DNA of 64,000 bases from Archegozetes longisetosus (lineage: Eukaryota; Arthropoda; Arachnida; Sarcoptiformes; Trhypochthoniidae): positions 1,846,001 through 1,910,000 of the forward strand of contig JAEMBT020000008.1 in the NCBI GenBank assembly GCA_018873245.2, written 5' to 3'. Position 1 is the first letter of the stretch. Each line of letters starts with the position of its first letter. Of the stretch, positions 38,741-52,710 are shown piece by piece. Position numbers and translations under genes: made by a program. The notes under the pieces are model-generated. The model was not told where the DNA came from and did not search any database. It saw only the letters and a program-made list of their open reading frames with translations.

Positions 38741-39115
38741 AATAATATTTTTGTGCAATTTTTCTATCCTATGCTTATATTTATCGACCTCACCCGAATG
38801 TAAATTATTTAATTTGATGTAGTACTGATCAAATATTAAGTAGTCGTCAAAAGTGTAATCGAATTATGAGTCAGTAAAGTATAAGATTGAATCGGAGTCC
38901 AAACTTAGCCTTCATTTAAAAGTTTGAAACACTTGAGTTTTTGGAACAAAAATCATTTCTACCAATTATCCAGACGAACTGACTATTTAAATTAATGGGT
39001 AACTTGTCTATTTGGGATACACGTAATGTTATTTGATCCTGAAATAAAGTTATATATAATCTTAAGATTATTATAACAGCAACGATTCGGGTTTCAGAAA
39101 AGTTTCTTAAAATTA
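38741..39115. repeat. cassette spacer copy D
   Basis: Sequence such as AACTTAGCCTTCATTTAAAAG (38900 region) repeats the sushi-to-MAPEG spacer found at 17555-17600, 26530-26590 and 36330-36385 in cassettes A, B and C. It shows that D derives from the same unit but has lost its sushi gene. Confidence 0.7.
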
Positions 39116-39697
39116 CTAATAATACAGTTTTGAGAGTTGATATAAATTGTAACAAATTGTAGCTATAACAGGAATGTGAAAGAACGAGAACCCGAATCCT
39201 CTATAAGTGGGATATCCCAACCAGAATATAATTCGACCGAACAGTTGTAATAGATTTAGAGCTGGAATAACATTGAGAATAGTTTCTGCCTCTAAATCTA
39301 TGACTAATACTAGTTGAGAAAACGCTGATATCGTAAAGTGTTCTAAAGAATTAGTCAAATTGTTTTTTGCAGCTCTTGTCAGATACTCATATCCTTGCAT
39401 TGGATCCAATGCTGGGGTTCCGAGCCTTTTGAGGGCCACTATTATTATACTTATCAAAATCCAAGCGATTCCAAGTGTCAGATGTAATAAAACAAATTTA
39501 ATTCTTGACGAAAATTCTTTCAAATCTTCGGCCGAAACATTACTGTATTTGGAGAAATCAATAGTTCTATTGATAACGTTATAGGCATAAAATGCCAAAA
39601 TTACTACAGAAACAGATATAATAGGTTTAAGTCGATTAATATAATCGTTCACAAACTTTTTCTCATCTTCAGTCAATTTGTTCTGATCTGTAAACAT
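39116..39697 (-). CDS. MAPEG-family membrane protein (TMEM79-like), copy D
   Basis: Open 193-residue frame with four hydrophobic segments (about 27-47, 68-86, 118-150, 165-187). Signature blocks: FVLLHLTLGI, LGTPALDPMQGYEYLTRAAK, NNLTNSLEHFTIS and LLQLFGRIIFWLGYPTYRGF, resembling the MAPEG domain of TMEM79-like proteins. Family members are small integral membrane proteins involved in glutathione or eicosanoid chemistry or, for TMEM79, skin-barrier and trafficking roles; the substrate here is unknown. Unlike copy E it has no intron in this region. Upstream sequence homologous to the copy A N-terminus (MKGTIESNLSH…) hits stops, so I start at MFTDQNKLTE; the N-terminus is uncertain. It may be expressed or may be an early-stage duplicate. 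Confidence 0.72.
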   Translation of the reverse strand: MFTDQNKLTEDEKKFVNDYINRLKPIISVSVVILAFYAYNVINRTIDFSKYSNVSAEDLKEFSSRIKFVLLHLTLGIAWILISIIIVALKRLGTPALDPMQGYEYLTRAAKNNLTNSLEHFTISAFSQLVLVIDLEAETILNVIPALNLLQLFGRIIFWLGYPTYRGFGFSFFHIPVIATICYNLYQLSKLYY

Positions 39698-39859
39698 TGA
39701 TTTATCAGAAATTAATGAATTCTTAAATTTTCTTTTTCTGGTGACTCAAATTTGATTCTATTGTTCCCTTCATTGTAGTAATTATTTGACAGAAATATCA
39801 GACTTTTTAAGGTATAATATATTTAGCAATACATAAGAAAAGAATCAATTAAACTATTT

Positions 39860-42700
39860 GAATCAATTGAATCGTATGGGTATTTTATGGTAAGGATGTA
39901 GAATTGGCAAACTCACTACTTTCAAAGGGCATGTTTTACAGTGTTGACCACCAGATCCCGAAAATATTTTAATCACTTTAATAGAGCAGAATATGATATC
40001 CAAAAATCGTATTCAAAATTTTGATCTCCTTTTGCTTAAGTATTATACACTTTCAAAATCCGATGTTTACATTCGATTCTTAATCAAAGTTTAAGTTCAA
40101 TACTTTATAATAAACCTTATGTGTGATGAACTCATAAAGTACACAATATTCAATGCTAAATATCAAATATTCAATTTTCTTGATTACAATATTCATTCAG
40201 GTTTTAATGCAACCCAAATAGTGGTGAGTTACACGAAAATTTGCAACGTTAATAATCTGGATGATTTTTAATTTTTAAAATTTTTATTTTATAAAAACTA
40301 TTGCTGATCCAGTAGTCTTAACGGCTCTGAATTAACTTTTCAAACGTATAAAATCTTTGGACCACTGGTAGTTAGCATTTTTAAATATGTTAATTGGGCA
40401 CCATATATCGTATTATGACGTGTGATTAGCTTGATAAAGATATTTCGAAATATGATGGTAATTACTGAAAATGTGCCCTTCAAGTATAAGTTCTGCTCTT
40501 TTACAACAGAGAAGATTTATTAAGCCTTAGACCCGTTTACTAATGTTAGAGAGTATATAACTCATACTAAACGTAGTGTCACAATTATTTTGTGACTCGG
40601 GGTCTCATCGAGAATGAAAAACTCGATCTAAGTTTTTGTGTAGAGTTTTTAGTGTGACTTTTCCAGCGTAAAGATTTGAAATCAGGGGCCTCAATGTAAG
40701 ATTCCAAATCTCTTTTACCTAATTCCCTATCTAAGAGTCTGGCTGGACTCGGTAGAGAACCTCATGTGTACCTATTATACTTTAATGAAAGTTTTACAAC
40801 TTTACATGTCACTTCCCTAAGGTGCAACTAAAGTTGATAGAAATGAAGAAAACGGTTGTCTTTTACAAGAATTTTACTATGCATAACGTGAAGTTACAAA
40901 GTATAACTGAGATATTACTGAAGATTGTCTATCTCCCCCCTGACTTTCTCTAAGGCTGTCCCTTCATATACTTTTCTTTGGTTTCCCACGTTTTTCTAAA
41001 TTTAAAACTGAAGCTACACTTTTTTGATTGTTTATTTATACTAAAGTTAAATTGTACTATATTGGGTTATTTTAAAGAGAAAGTCGTTACATAAAGTATT
41101 ATAAATCATTGGACTTTTTAAGAGCTAATTACAAAAAGTGTTAGTGCTAAGCCTTTTCAAACTAGTAACTAAGCTATTTTAGTATTCTGTGTTTGTTAGA
41201 TATAAATAAATTTCACAGTAGTAGGTTTGTCAATACTACATCCTTGGCAATAGTATTTTATAAGGCACAACAAGTAGAGGAGACTTTGGGGCGCAATAAT
41301 TAGATGCAGGCCACAGTTATTAAGTTATCGAAAGTCATTCAAACCAAATTGACTCTCTAGGCTCAAGTCAACACTAATAATATAAATCGATGTTAAACTA
41401 ATATAAAATATTGAACGCTTAACACTTATGATCGAAATTGTGTCGCTTTATAATTGTATATCTTTTGTTACTACTTTGTTCTCTCATCAAAGTTGTCCCT
41501 TATGAAAAGACTGTAGATTTATCATGCATTCGATTCAGTAACGACTTGTCTCGAGATATAAGGCTTTTCAGATTATTGCACTAAATCAATGCTTGGATCC
41601 TATTTTACGTTGAGGCAAATTTTCATAATATGTCTCAGTAAGGAAAATATCATTAAATCGGTAAAGTTGTTTTTGATTCTCATAGAAAACCATTATATCT
41701 AAGAGTAGTTTTGCATTTATGCTTCACAAGATTCATAAGAGTGTGTTAACTGCACTTTGTATCATTTATGCAATGCTAACATAAATAGGAGTCAATTGTT
41801 TACAAACTTTTCAAACTAAACTTTAGTTTACTTTATTAAAATTTGTTTTGATTTGAAAAAATTTTAAAATGTGTTTTTTATTGAAATTTGTTTAAAATAA
41901 CAGTCTGATATTAAATGACTTTAAACATGTTTTTCTCATTTGTGTGCATTAAGCTATAAATCTTTAGTGCATTATATATCTGTACTATAAGGAAAAAGTC
42001 TTTCCTAAATCGACATTTTTGCGCACTTAATATAGAGGAATTACTTTAACATTTAATAGACATACCTTTAAGTTTCAAAAATTTATTGGTCTGAGTCAGG
42101 GTATGAGCTTAATTCTTATTATCAATTTAGGTATGACTTTAAACAATGATTGAAAGTTTAATACATTTGCATGCGTTAGTCTGTTAATGCAAAAGTTTTT
42201 AAAAAATTATAATAACATTCTATGAATAAAGGGTCAATGTTTAGAATTTACTTTGAGAAAACTTCTATAGTTCTGAATTATTACTGATAATAAAACTTTG
42301 AATGTAAAATTTTTATTACTTTATTAGCTTATTAAATGTTTTTCCTATTCCGCTCGTCTTGTATTGGTTATTATCATTTTATAAGCGCTCAGCTTGACAA
42401 AGACTTTTTTCCTTATAGTACACTAGTTTGGCTGTATATGAACCACTTTGCATTGATATTGGTAAACTTTTTTTTTAATATAAGTTTGAGCTATGCATTG
42501 CAAACACTCGAGAGGGCAGGCAATCAAAATGAACGAAAATGCAAAACTAAAGAGTGGATCGTTTGAATTTGAAACTTGTTATTTCATTTGACTTCATATT
42601 TATTATTCAAATAATAGATTCTAAATACCTTTATATTAACTTTCAAAATGAATTAAAATTAATGATCAAATACTAAGTTATAGAAAGCAACAGCCAAGTA
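39860..42700. other. long intergenic region, no gene recognised
   Basis: 2.8 kb of AT-rich DNA between MAPEG copy D and the ZNF106-like gene. Only short frames such as 42336-42566 plus occur; none resembles a family I know. No terminal inverted repeats found. Confidence 0.4.
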
Positions 42701-45700
42701 ATGAGTAAATGTCCGCCAAACTCGCCGTTTGATTCATCAGATAATAAACAAATCGTAAGTCGATTATCACACAATCGGTCGTCACCTTTAGATCAGTGGC
42801 AGAGCAGATGTCAAACACCCGTTAATTACAATAATAATTACAACTCAAATGACATAAACTATCGGCCAATTGTTAATAACCTTCCGATCAATTTGTATCA
42901 ACGCGTATTCACGCCGCGATCGAGTTACTTGAGTCCATCAAATAATCTGGTGATTTCTTCGACACCAACTATTAATCCAAACATCAATAACAGTTTCCAT
43001 CAATTGTGCAACAATTCAAATAATGAGCCAAGTTATGAGAATTTCAATCATTTGGTTGTTCGCGAAGCGAATCGACCCGTTTATATGACGCCTGATGCCA
43101 ATCAAACAAATCCTATCAATAGTTTGAGTCGGGCTGATATTGACTTCAGTTCATTGAAAAGTGTTTCACATCTTTTTAATAATATATCTGAAAGTGATTC
43201 AATTGAGACAAAATGTGAATCACCTGAAAATACAGTCAGTAACAATTCGACTTCAAATCGAATGACGGATTTGATCGAAGAGATGAAAAAGCTAACTGAC
43301 GAAGAACTGGAAAATACGAGGCATAGAAGAGACATTGAGTTGAAAATCAGTCAACTGGATCAAGAGCTGAAAGATTATGAACAGAAAATTCAACTAAGAG
43401 ATGAGTTAAGAAAATTGAAGAATCAAATGAACTTAAAGGAAGAAAGGCTTCAAAAAAGGAGAAAAAGTTTGTTATCTCAAATGGAAAAGTGTCAAAATAG
43501 CCAACAATCAACGAATAAGGAATCTAACAATAACCCTATTGTTAATTCTGAAATTTCAGAAGTTACTCAAACTACTTGTGACAAAATTAAAATTAAGGAA
43601 ACTGACAATAAAGACAAGAATAATAGGACTGAATCAACTCACGAAAATATACGCGAAAAACGTCCAATCGCTCCAACTTCTAAAACGAACCCCGTAAAGA
43701 AAGTCAAAATCAATTGCGAAATATCGTCTACTGATGGAAAAGAAGCGAATCAAGTTGTTAAAACAGTGCCAAGAACGTTCGGTAAAGTTTATCCAAAAAC
43801 ACCTCATGTTAAAAAGCCTATTGCGAACACAAATCAAACACAATCAAAAATAAATAGACTATGTAGGCAACAAACACAAAAACCAACTGCTGCGTCGAGT
43901 GGTGTCAAATCTTCAAGACCACAAAAGGTGTCGAGTTCTCGATTAAAGAAACCAATAGTTGCGACCGATGATCAACAGCAAACTCCGACTTTACATAAAT
44001 CTTCCGATGAATCAAACAACTTAGTTGTGAATATTGACTCTGAACGCAATTCCGAACCGAAGTCAGTATCTGATGCCGACTATGATAACGAAGTGTTTAG
44101 TGAACTCGCAAAACATTATGACAATAAAGACAATCCTTCTTTAAAGTCTTCTGATAAAAATACCATCGCTTCCAATCCGTTGACATCAACAGATCCTAAT
44201 CCCATTGAAGACAGCCACAAAAATAGTAATCAAATCAATGAAACAAATGTGAGTCAAAGCGAACGATTTGAACAGAATACGGATGTCAATCAAAATACTG
44301 AACAAAGATCAAATTTTAACTCCAATTTGAATGTTAGACAAAATAGCGAACAATCTCATGATCCAATTGCAGAGGAAACTAACGATTCAAATAATCTAAA
44401 AACTAATAAAATGATTGAATTGGTTGAGAACGATAATAGAAGCGAAGAGTATGCGCCAACACCTCAACAATTAATGAAAGTGAAAGAAGAAAAAATTGAT
44501 GGAAAGTATGTTACGACTAATGAGCAGTTGGAAAGACTCAAAGACAAGCATGAAAACAGAGCGTGTGAAGAAGCAAACAATATAATTTCTAATGAGCCCA
44601 TGATTTCTATGAGACTAAAGTCTAGTATATCGAAAGGAAGTAATGAAAGTTGTTCCGATGGTTCTAACGATAATAATCAAGTTCTTATGGCTCCAGTCGT
44701 GCCAAAAACAAAAAATCCAAAGTTTAAGTATTACGGTATTGAAGCCGAAGAGTTTGCGCCAACTGTTCGTTATTCGATCAGTTCGTTCAAAGCAATTGCT
44801 GGTCCAAAGTCTAAAACTGCAAAGACAACTGTCATTTTTCTCAAATCATTCAAAGACTATATGTTGGCTTCTTTTACTGATTGTACTCTTCGTAGATATC
44901 ACATTGAAAACAAAAACGATATCTTGAAATATGAAGGACACGAGGACTTTGTTTTATCACTAACCTTGTCGAGCTGCCCACCGAGTTCTACTATCTTTCT
45001 ATATACTGGTTGTAAAGACCATATATTGCGTGTATTCAACGCAATGACTGGTACTTTACTTTCTAAAATCCAATTAACTGATGAGATTTCGTGCCTTGAC
45101 TGTAGCTGGTCTCATGTTTTTGCTGGCCTTAAAGATGGAAATCTATGTAAAATCAAGTTATTTAACGAAAATGAGACTCAAAGTGGAACCGCGAATAATG
45201 TCCAAAATTTCTTGGTTAATCCAAACAAAAGAATTTGTGCAATTAAAACTATCACAACTGACAGACCAGAAGCTGATTGTCAACCGGTTTTAGTGGTTTC
45301 TAATACAAGAATACGAATTTTGAACACTGTTTCGTCGATAGAAGATGATAAAAGAATACTTTATTCTCTGAATATCAACTTTTGTTTACCAATTTATTTG
45401 CAAATATATCAAAAATATCTATTCATTGCATTTAAATTGCCTCCAATTAAAAGCGAAGACAGAAAGAAAAGAGACGATAACTCAAAAGTATTGGTCTATG
45501 ATTTACAAAAGGTATTATTCAAAGCATATTTTTGTGTGTGTGTATAGACTTTAATTGTTGTAATTATCATATTTTTAAGGATTGGAAACCTATTCGAGAA
45601 ATTGATGTGAAAGGAATCGTGACCTCATTAGAGATGAATAAAAGAGATCTAATAATTTCGAGCTATAGCGGAAAAATTCAATGCGTCGATTGTGAGAAAT

Positions 45701-45924
45701 TGGAACTGAAATGGATTGCATATCACAGCTTGATCACTGCTTCCGTTATGATAGGAGATAGACTTATATTAGGCAATGAGGAGGGACTCATTGATGTTAT
45801 CTATTTAGACGGACAAATGCTTGATTGCGATTTATGTGGAATTACTTTTGCCCGACAGGTAGACTTCAAACATCATATCAAACAAGAACATGACGCATCG
45901 CACTCTTCAAGTCAAAATAATTAA
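42701..45924 (+). CDS. ZNF106-like protein: WD40 repeats plus C-terminal C2H2 finger
   Basis: Exon 1 is 42701-45511, ending LVYDLQK at a GT donor. Exon 2 is 45580-45924, starting DWKPIREI after TTTTTAAG. Total about 1051 residues. The N-terminal two thirds is Asn/Ser/Lys-rich and probably disordered, with one strong coiled coil (about residues 188-270). From about residue 690 there are WD40-type repeats (ILKYEGHEDFVLSLTLSS, FLYTGCKDHILRVFNAMTG, EISCLDCSWSHVFAGLKDG, LIISSYSGKIQCVDCEKL, LILGNEEGLIDVIYLDG). The protein ends in a C2H2 finger, CDLCGITFARQVDFKHHIKQEH. WD repeats followed directly by a terminal finger is the layout of vertebrate ZNF106, a nuclear RNA-binding protein linked to splicing. 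The assignment rests on architecture and the repeat/finger junction. Part of it is duplicated at 22940-23335. Confidence 0.7.
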
Positions 45925-46218
45925 TCTTTATAATCTTTTTGATATATTATAAAAATTTATTTCAATTTACATTTTTCTTATTAATTTGAGTCAAAAGCAA
46001 TTATATCATTATTTAGTATAAGTCATTTACATCACACTTAATATGTTTTATGATTTGTTTATAATATTTAGCAATTTGAAAATGTGAAAATATAGGCAAA
46101 CACTTATAGATTTTTATTAGTGTAAATATAGAACTGAACCTATAGCTAAAAAAAACCATATTTTGTTAATCCTTAATGATTAAAAGTTTTCATATTTATA
46201 GAGAGTTATGCAAAGTAT

Positions 46219-46912
46219 TTAACAGTACAATTTTGTTAATTGATATGAATTATAGCCAATGGTAGCCATAACTGGAAAGTAAAAGAGTGAGAATCCGAAT
46301 CCTCTATAAGTGGGATATCCCAACCAGAATGCGATTCGACCGAACAGTTGTATTAGATTTAGAGCAGGAATAACATAGAGAATAGTTTCTGCCTCTAAAT
46401 CTATGACTAAAATTAGTTGGGAAACGGCTGATATCGTGAAGTGTTCCAAGGAATTGGTCAAATTATTTTTTGCAGCCAATGTCAGACATTCGTATCCATT
46501 CATGGGATCCAGTGCCGGCGTTCCGAGTCTTTTGAAAATAACTATATTAATGCTTATAAAAACCCAAACGATTCCAAGTGTTAAATGCAATAAAACGAAT
46601 TTGATTCGCGATGGAAAATCTATCAAATTTTCAGCTGAAATACCGGTATATTTGGAGAAGTCAATAGTCTTATTGATAACCAAATAAGTATAAAGTGTCA
46701 GAGTTACTATTGCAGCCAATGCCATCGGTAATAAACGTTTGATGTAGTTTTTTACAAATTCGCGCTCCGCTTCGCATAATCTTTTTTTTTCTGTAATTCA
46801 TAAATAGATTATTTGTTGACTGAAATGAGTTTACTCACAAGTTTCTATTAGTATAGAAACGCAATTAGAGTTAATTCTCACCATTAACAGGTAATTCTTT
46901 AATTATATCCAT
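46219..46912 (-). CDS. MAPEG-family membrane protein (TMEM79-like), copy E
   Basis: Exon 1 is 46882-46912 (MDIIKELPVN, donor GTGAGA) and exon 2 is 46219-46790 (acceptor TTACAG followed by an A9 run). The splice phase (G/AA) gives NEKKRLCEAEREFVKNYIKR, which aligns with the DEKKFVNDYINR of copy D. 200 residues and four hydrophobic segments. Conserved blocks: RIKFVLLHLTLGIVWVFI, LGTPALDPMNGYECLTLAAK, NNLTNSLEHFTIS, LIQLFGRIAFWLGYPTYRGF. This is the only copy with an intact intron and complete N-terminus, so it is probably the ancestral locus of the amplified MAPEG copies. It converges with the ZNF106-like gene across about 300 bp. Confidence 0.82.
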
Positions 46913-48657
46913 GTTGAAATGCTTTTCAGAATGAAGTTCAGTTTTTACAATTTAAACTTTTTAGAGATATTGTTCTAATAGCGTGATTAGTAAGAAATGA
47001 TGAGAAACTTTTAATTAATGCGCTTTTAAAAGCAAGTAACTTGACATCACTAGTTCGTCAATTGATTATCAACATTTATATAACGAGGGATAAGATTTAC
47101 AACAATTTTTAAACTTTATCGTCACTTCACCAAATTATGTCTATAATTTTGTTTATGAATAGCATACACTTTAAAAATGAACCAAATTTTAGTTAAGACT
47201 AAATCACCGATAAAACACACATTAAGCTGTTTTGACCGAGTTTGCTTTAAAAATGTATTTTTCCGCCTTCTTCACTACAATACCTAAATCTCGATCGAAA
47301 CAAGTGTTCATTATTTGTATAAAAGTCAATTACCAATGATTATTCTGAACCAACTAAAAAACAACTTTAAGTGGTTGTTCAATCGACTCAACCGATCTGT
47401 AAAATGTATTTTTTAAAAATGAATTTCATCATTTGGGACTTTCAAACCTGATTGACTTAATTGTTGCGTACAATTTTAAAAAGTCACCTTTGATTTGGTT
47501 TTTAAGGAAATGACATTGCATAATAGTTTATTCTTCAATCAGATCCAGTATGTACTCAATTAGAATAATCTAAATATAGATGTAAATAAAATAGCAATTT
47601 TCCAACTATTTTGATTCCCAATTCAGTCTTAGTTATCGATTTAACTTTTTAGATCCATATCCTATCGAATTAGTTTCTAAGTTTTAAAACTAACATTTTT
47701 TCAACTTTTAGGCCACAAGTGTTGCATTTTTGATCAGTTAAAAGATTGTCAGACAAACAAATTTTATAAATTAATGAAACGGTTGAAAAATATTTATAGT
47801 TGAAAATGTTTAGTTGACTAACTGTATCTCTACCTGGCAGAATCTATTTTCTAAGTAAGTAGTTTAATGCAAAATTGCACCACAACTTACATCACAACTT
47901 ACATCATATGATAGATACTCTAACTGGAGAGGTTTTCCTATTTTTATTTTCGCTAAAAATATCGATTATATAATTTTTGACCAATTAATACTCTCAAATT
48001 GCAGCTAACTCCACTAACTTATAAAATCAACTATCAGTTAACCGAATCTTAACAAATACTCCTTTTGACACTTGCTATTAATGCACTTGAGTTGATGTGT
48101 TGAACAATCTGAACCTAAACGCATTTCTAATTGGCTCTATATTGAGACAACACAATAAACGCAACATTTAGTTTGATAGTGGAATTTCAACAAGAAAAGT
48201 TAGTCAAATGTTCATGTCTGCTGATAAACAGATTAATCTAAAGTTTGTTGAGTTCAAATGATCGATAAAACAGTCCAACAGTACTAACGGGACAAAATTG
48301 ATTTAGCAGTAAAAGAGTTTTAAAACTTATTATTAGTGAACTTTATTGAATTACCCAATGGTTGATTTTTGTAAAATTTAATCAAATCTTAAAAACTAGC
48401 AGACATTATTGTTTCAATTTTTATTTAATTAAAATATAGCTGCAGTGTTTTAGATCAATTATTGTGACCCAAAAAATATATTATTTAAAAGTTTGAGATA
48501 TTCTCAACTCAAAGAGTTATCTTTACTGTCAAACTAAAGCTGATATAATTGCAAAACAAGCTCTTAATAACACTTCATAAGTTGAATGAAGCGCGCGACA
48601 GTCGTTACAGCTATTGCTTACCGATATTGGATCATAAAAGTTTCAGATTCTATTTTT
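46913..48657. other. intergenic, no gene recognised
   Basis: AT-rich DNA upstream of MAPEG copy E; must contain its promoter. A tandem CACAACTTACATCA repeat occurs at 47880-47905. Otherwise nothing supported. Confidence 0.4.
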
Positions 48658-49008
48658 GGGCAGCGGCCAATTATTGCGTAATTAGGTTAAGTGTAAAAAA
48701 CGGTTAATCATTGGTTTAACACTTGAAAGCTTCATATTATGTCATAAAATCACATCTATGACGTTCAGATCAGTCAAACCAATCGTTTCGTTCACTCAAA
48801 ACAGTTTGAATCATAACTGTTATGATCACTATGACCCCTATGACCATTATGACCTCTGTAACTCAAATTGTTTTGAGTAAACTCATGATTGGTTTGACTG
48901 ATCTCAACGTCATAGAAATGATTTGATGACATAAAAGGCAACTGTAAATATGTTAAACCAATAATTTATTAGATATAGCTTAATTATGCAATAACTGACC
49001 GCTGCCCC
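48658..49008. mobile_element. MITE-like element with long subterminal inverted repeats (about 350 bp)
   Basis: Left end GGGCAGCGGCCAATTATTGC, right end (reverse) GGGGCAGCGGTCAGTTATTG, continuing to TAATTA. A second inner inverted pair (GACGTTCAGATCAGTCAAAC near 48760, with its reverse near 48892-48912) surrounds a small run of TATGACC repeats (48834-48856). The T-rich/A-rich flanks extend the inverted repeat. I cannot fix the target duplication. No coding capacity. Confidence 0.75.
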
Positions 49009-49289
49009 AAAATTTTAGTTACCGAAGTTACTAGTTACTGAAGTTTCCGTTTTAAGACAATGTCAGCACCTCCTGGTTGCCGGCAATCGCCGTAACGGCA
49101 CATTGAGATAACCCTTAGCTCTATATGTTTAAAGCAATAAATGTTGATACAATATAAAACTAAACCCAAATATGCACGTCATCTACAATAATATGAGCAA
49201 CAGTTCGGCAGTAAAGCAAAATTTTGGTGAGATTACGATTTCAAAAAATTAACGTTTGGAAAACATAATATTTGAAGGCAAGTGTGTTG

Positions 49290-52107
<2,818 letters not shown>

Positions 52108-52710
52108 AAATTAATTTCTATTAATTGTCTTTTGTCTAATTTGGAAATACATTTAATTTTGAATCAGATTTTGATTCGGCCGCTCTTATTGATGATTATT
52201 TATCTTAAATAGTTAGTTGTCATTCAATTTGTTGACTGTTTTTGATTGAAACACTTTGTACGCAATGTTTGGCCTCAAACAAATACAAACTAATTTCGTT
52301 TTTTCGTTAAGTCTACAAATTTTTGGAGCATTTCTGCGCAATACATCCCTTTCTTACGTCTAAACTAGTTTAACATAATTTGTATAAATTTGAAGTAATT
52401 TCCTTTTTTAATTATAAAAATACTCGAAAACAAATTCCTTGTTTAACTTTGCAAAATTGAACTCAATTTGTAGATTTGATTCGAGAATAAATTTCTAATT
52501 AATGATTATTTTAGTGAAAGGGGTACAAAATGTTTAGTAGCAAATATTGACATAATTTGTATAGAATTGTTTAGTGCAAAAATAGTTTTTCAAACATAAA
52601 CTAAAATGCCTTTTATTTGAAAGGTTGTAAATATTATTGTTTTCGTTGTCTTATAGTAATTATAAACAATTAAATCAAATAATTAAGAATAAATTTAAAA
52701 CTGATAAATA
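52108..52710. other. divergent intergenic region MKLN1/CUL5
   Basis: About 600 bp between the two start codons. AT-rich; contains both 5' UTRs. No motif I would assign. Confidence 0.35.

Noticed and set aside
44643-44927. 94-aa out-of-frame ORF within the ZNF106-like gene
   Set aside because: Nested in a long continuous coding exon; no independent support.
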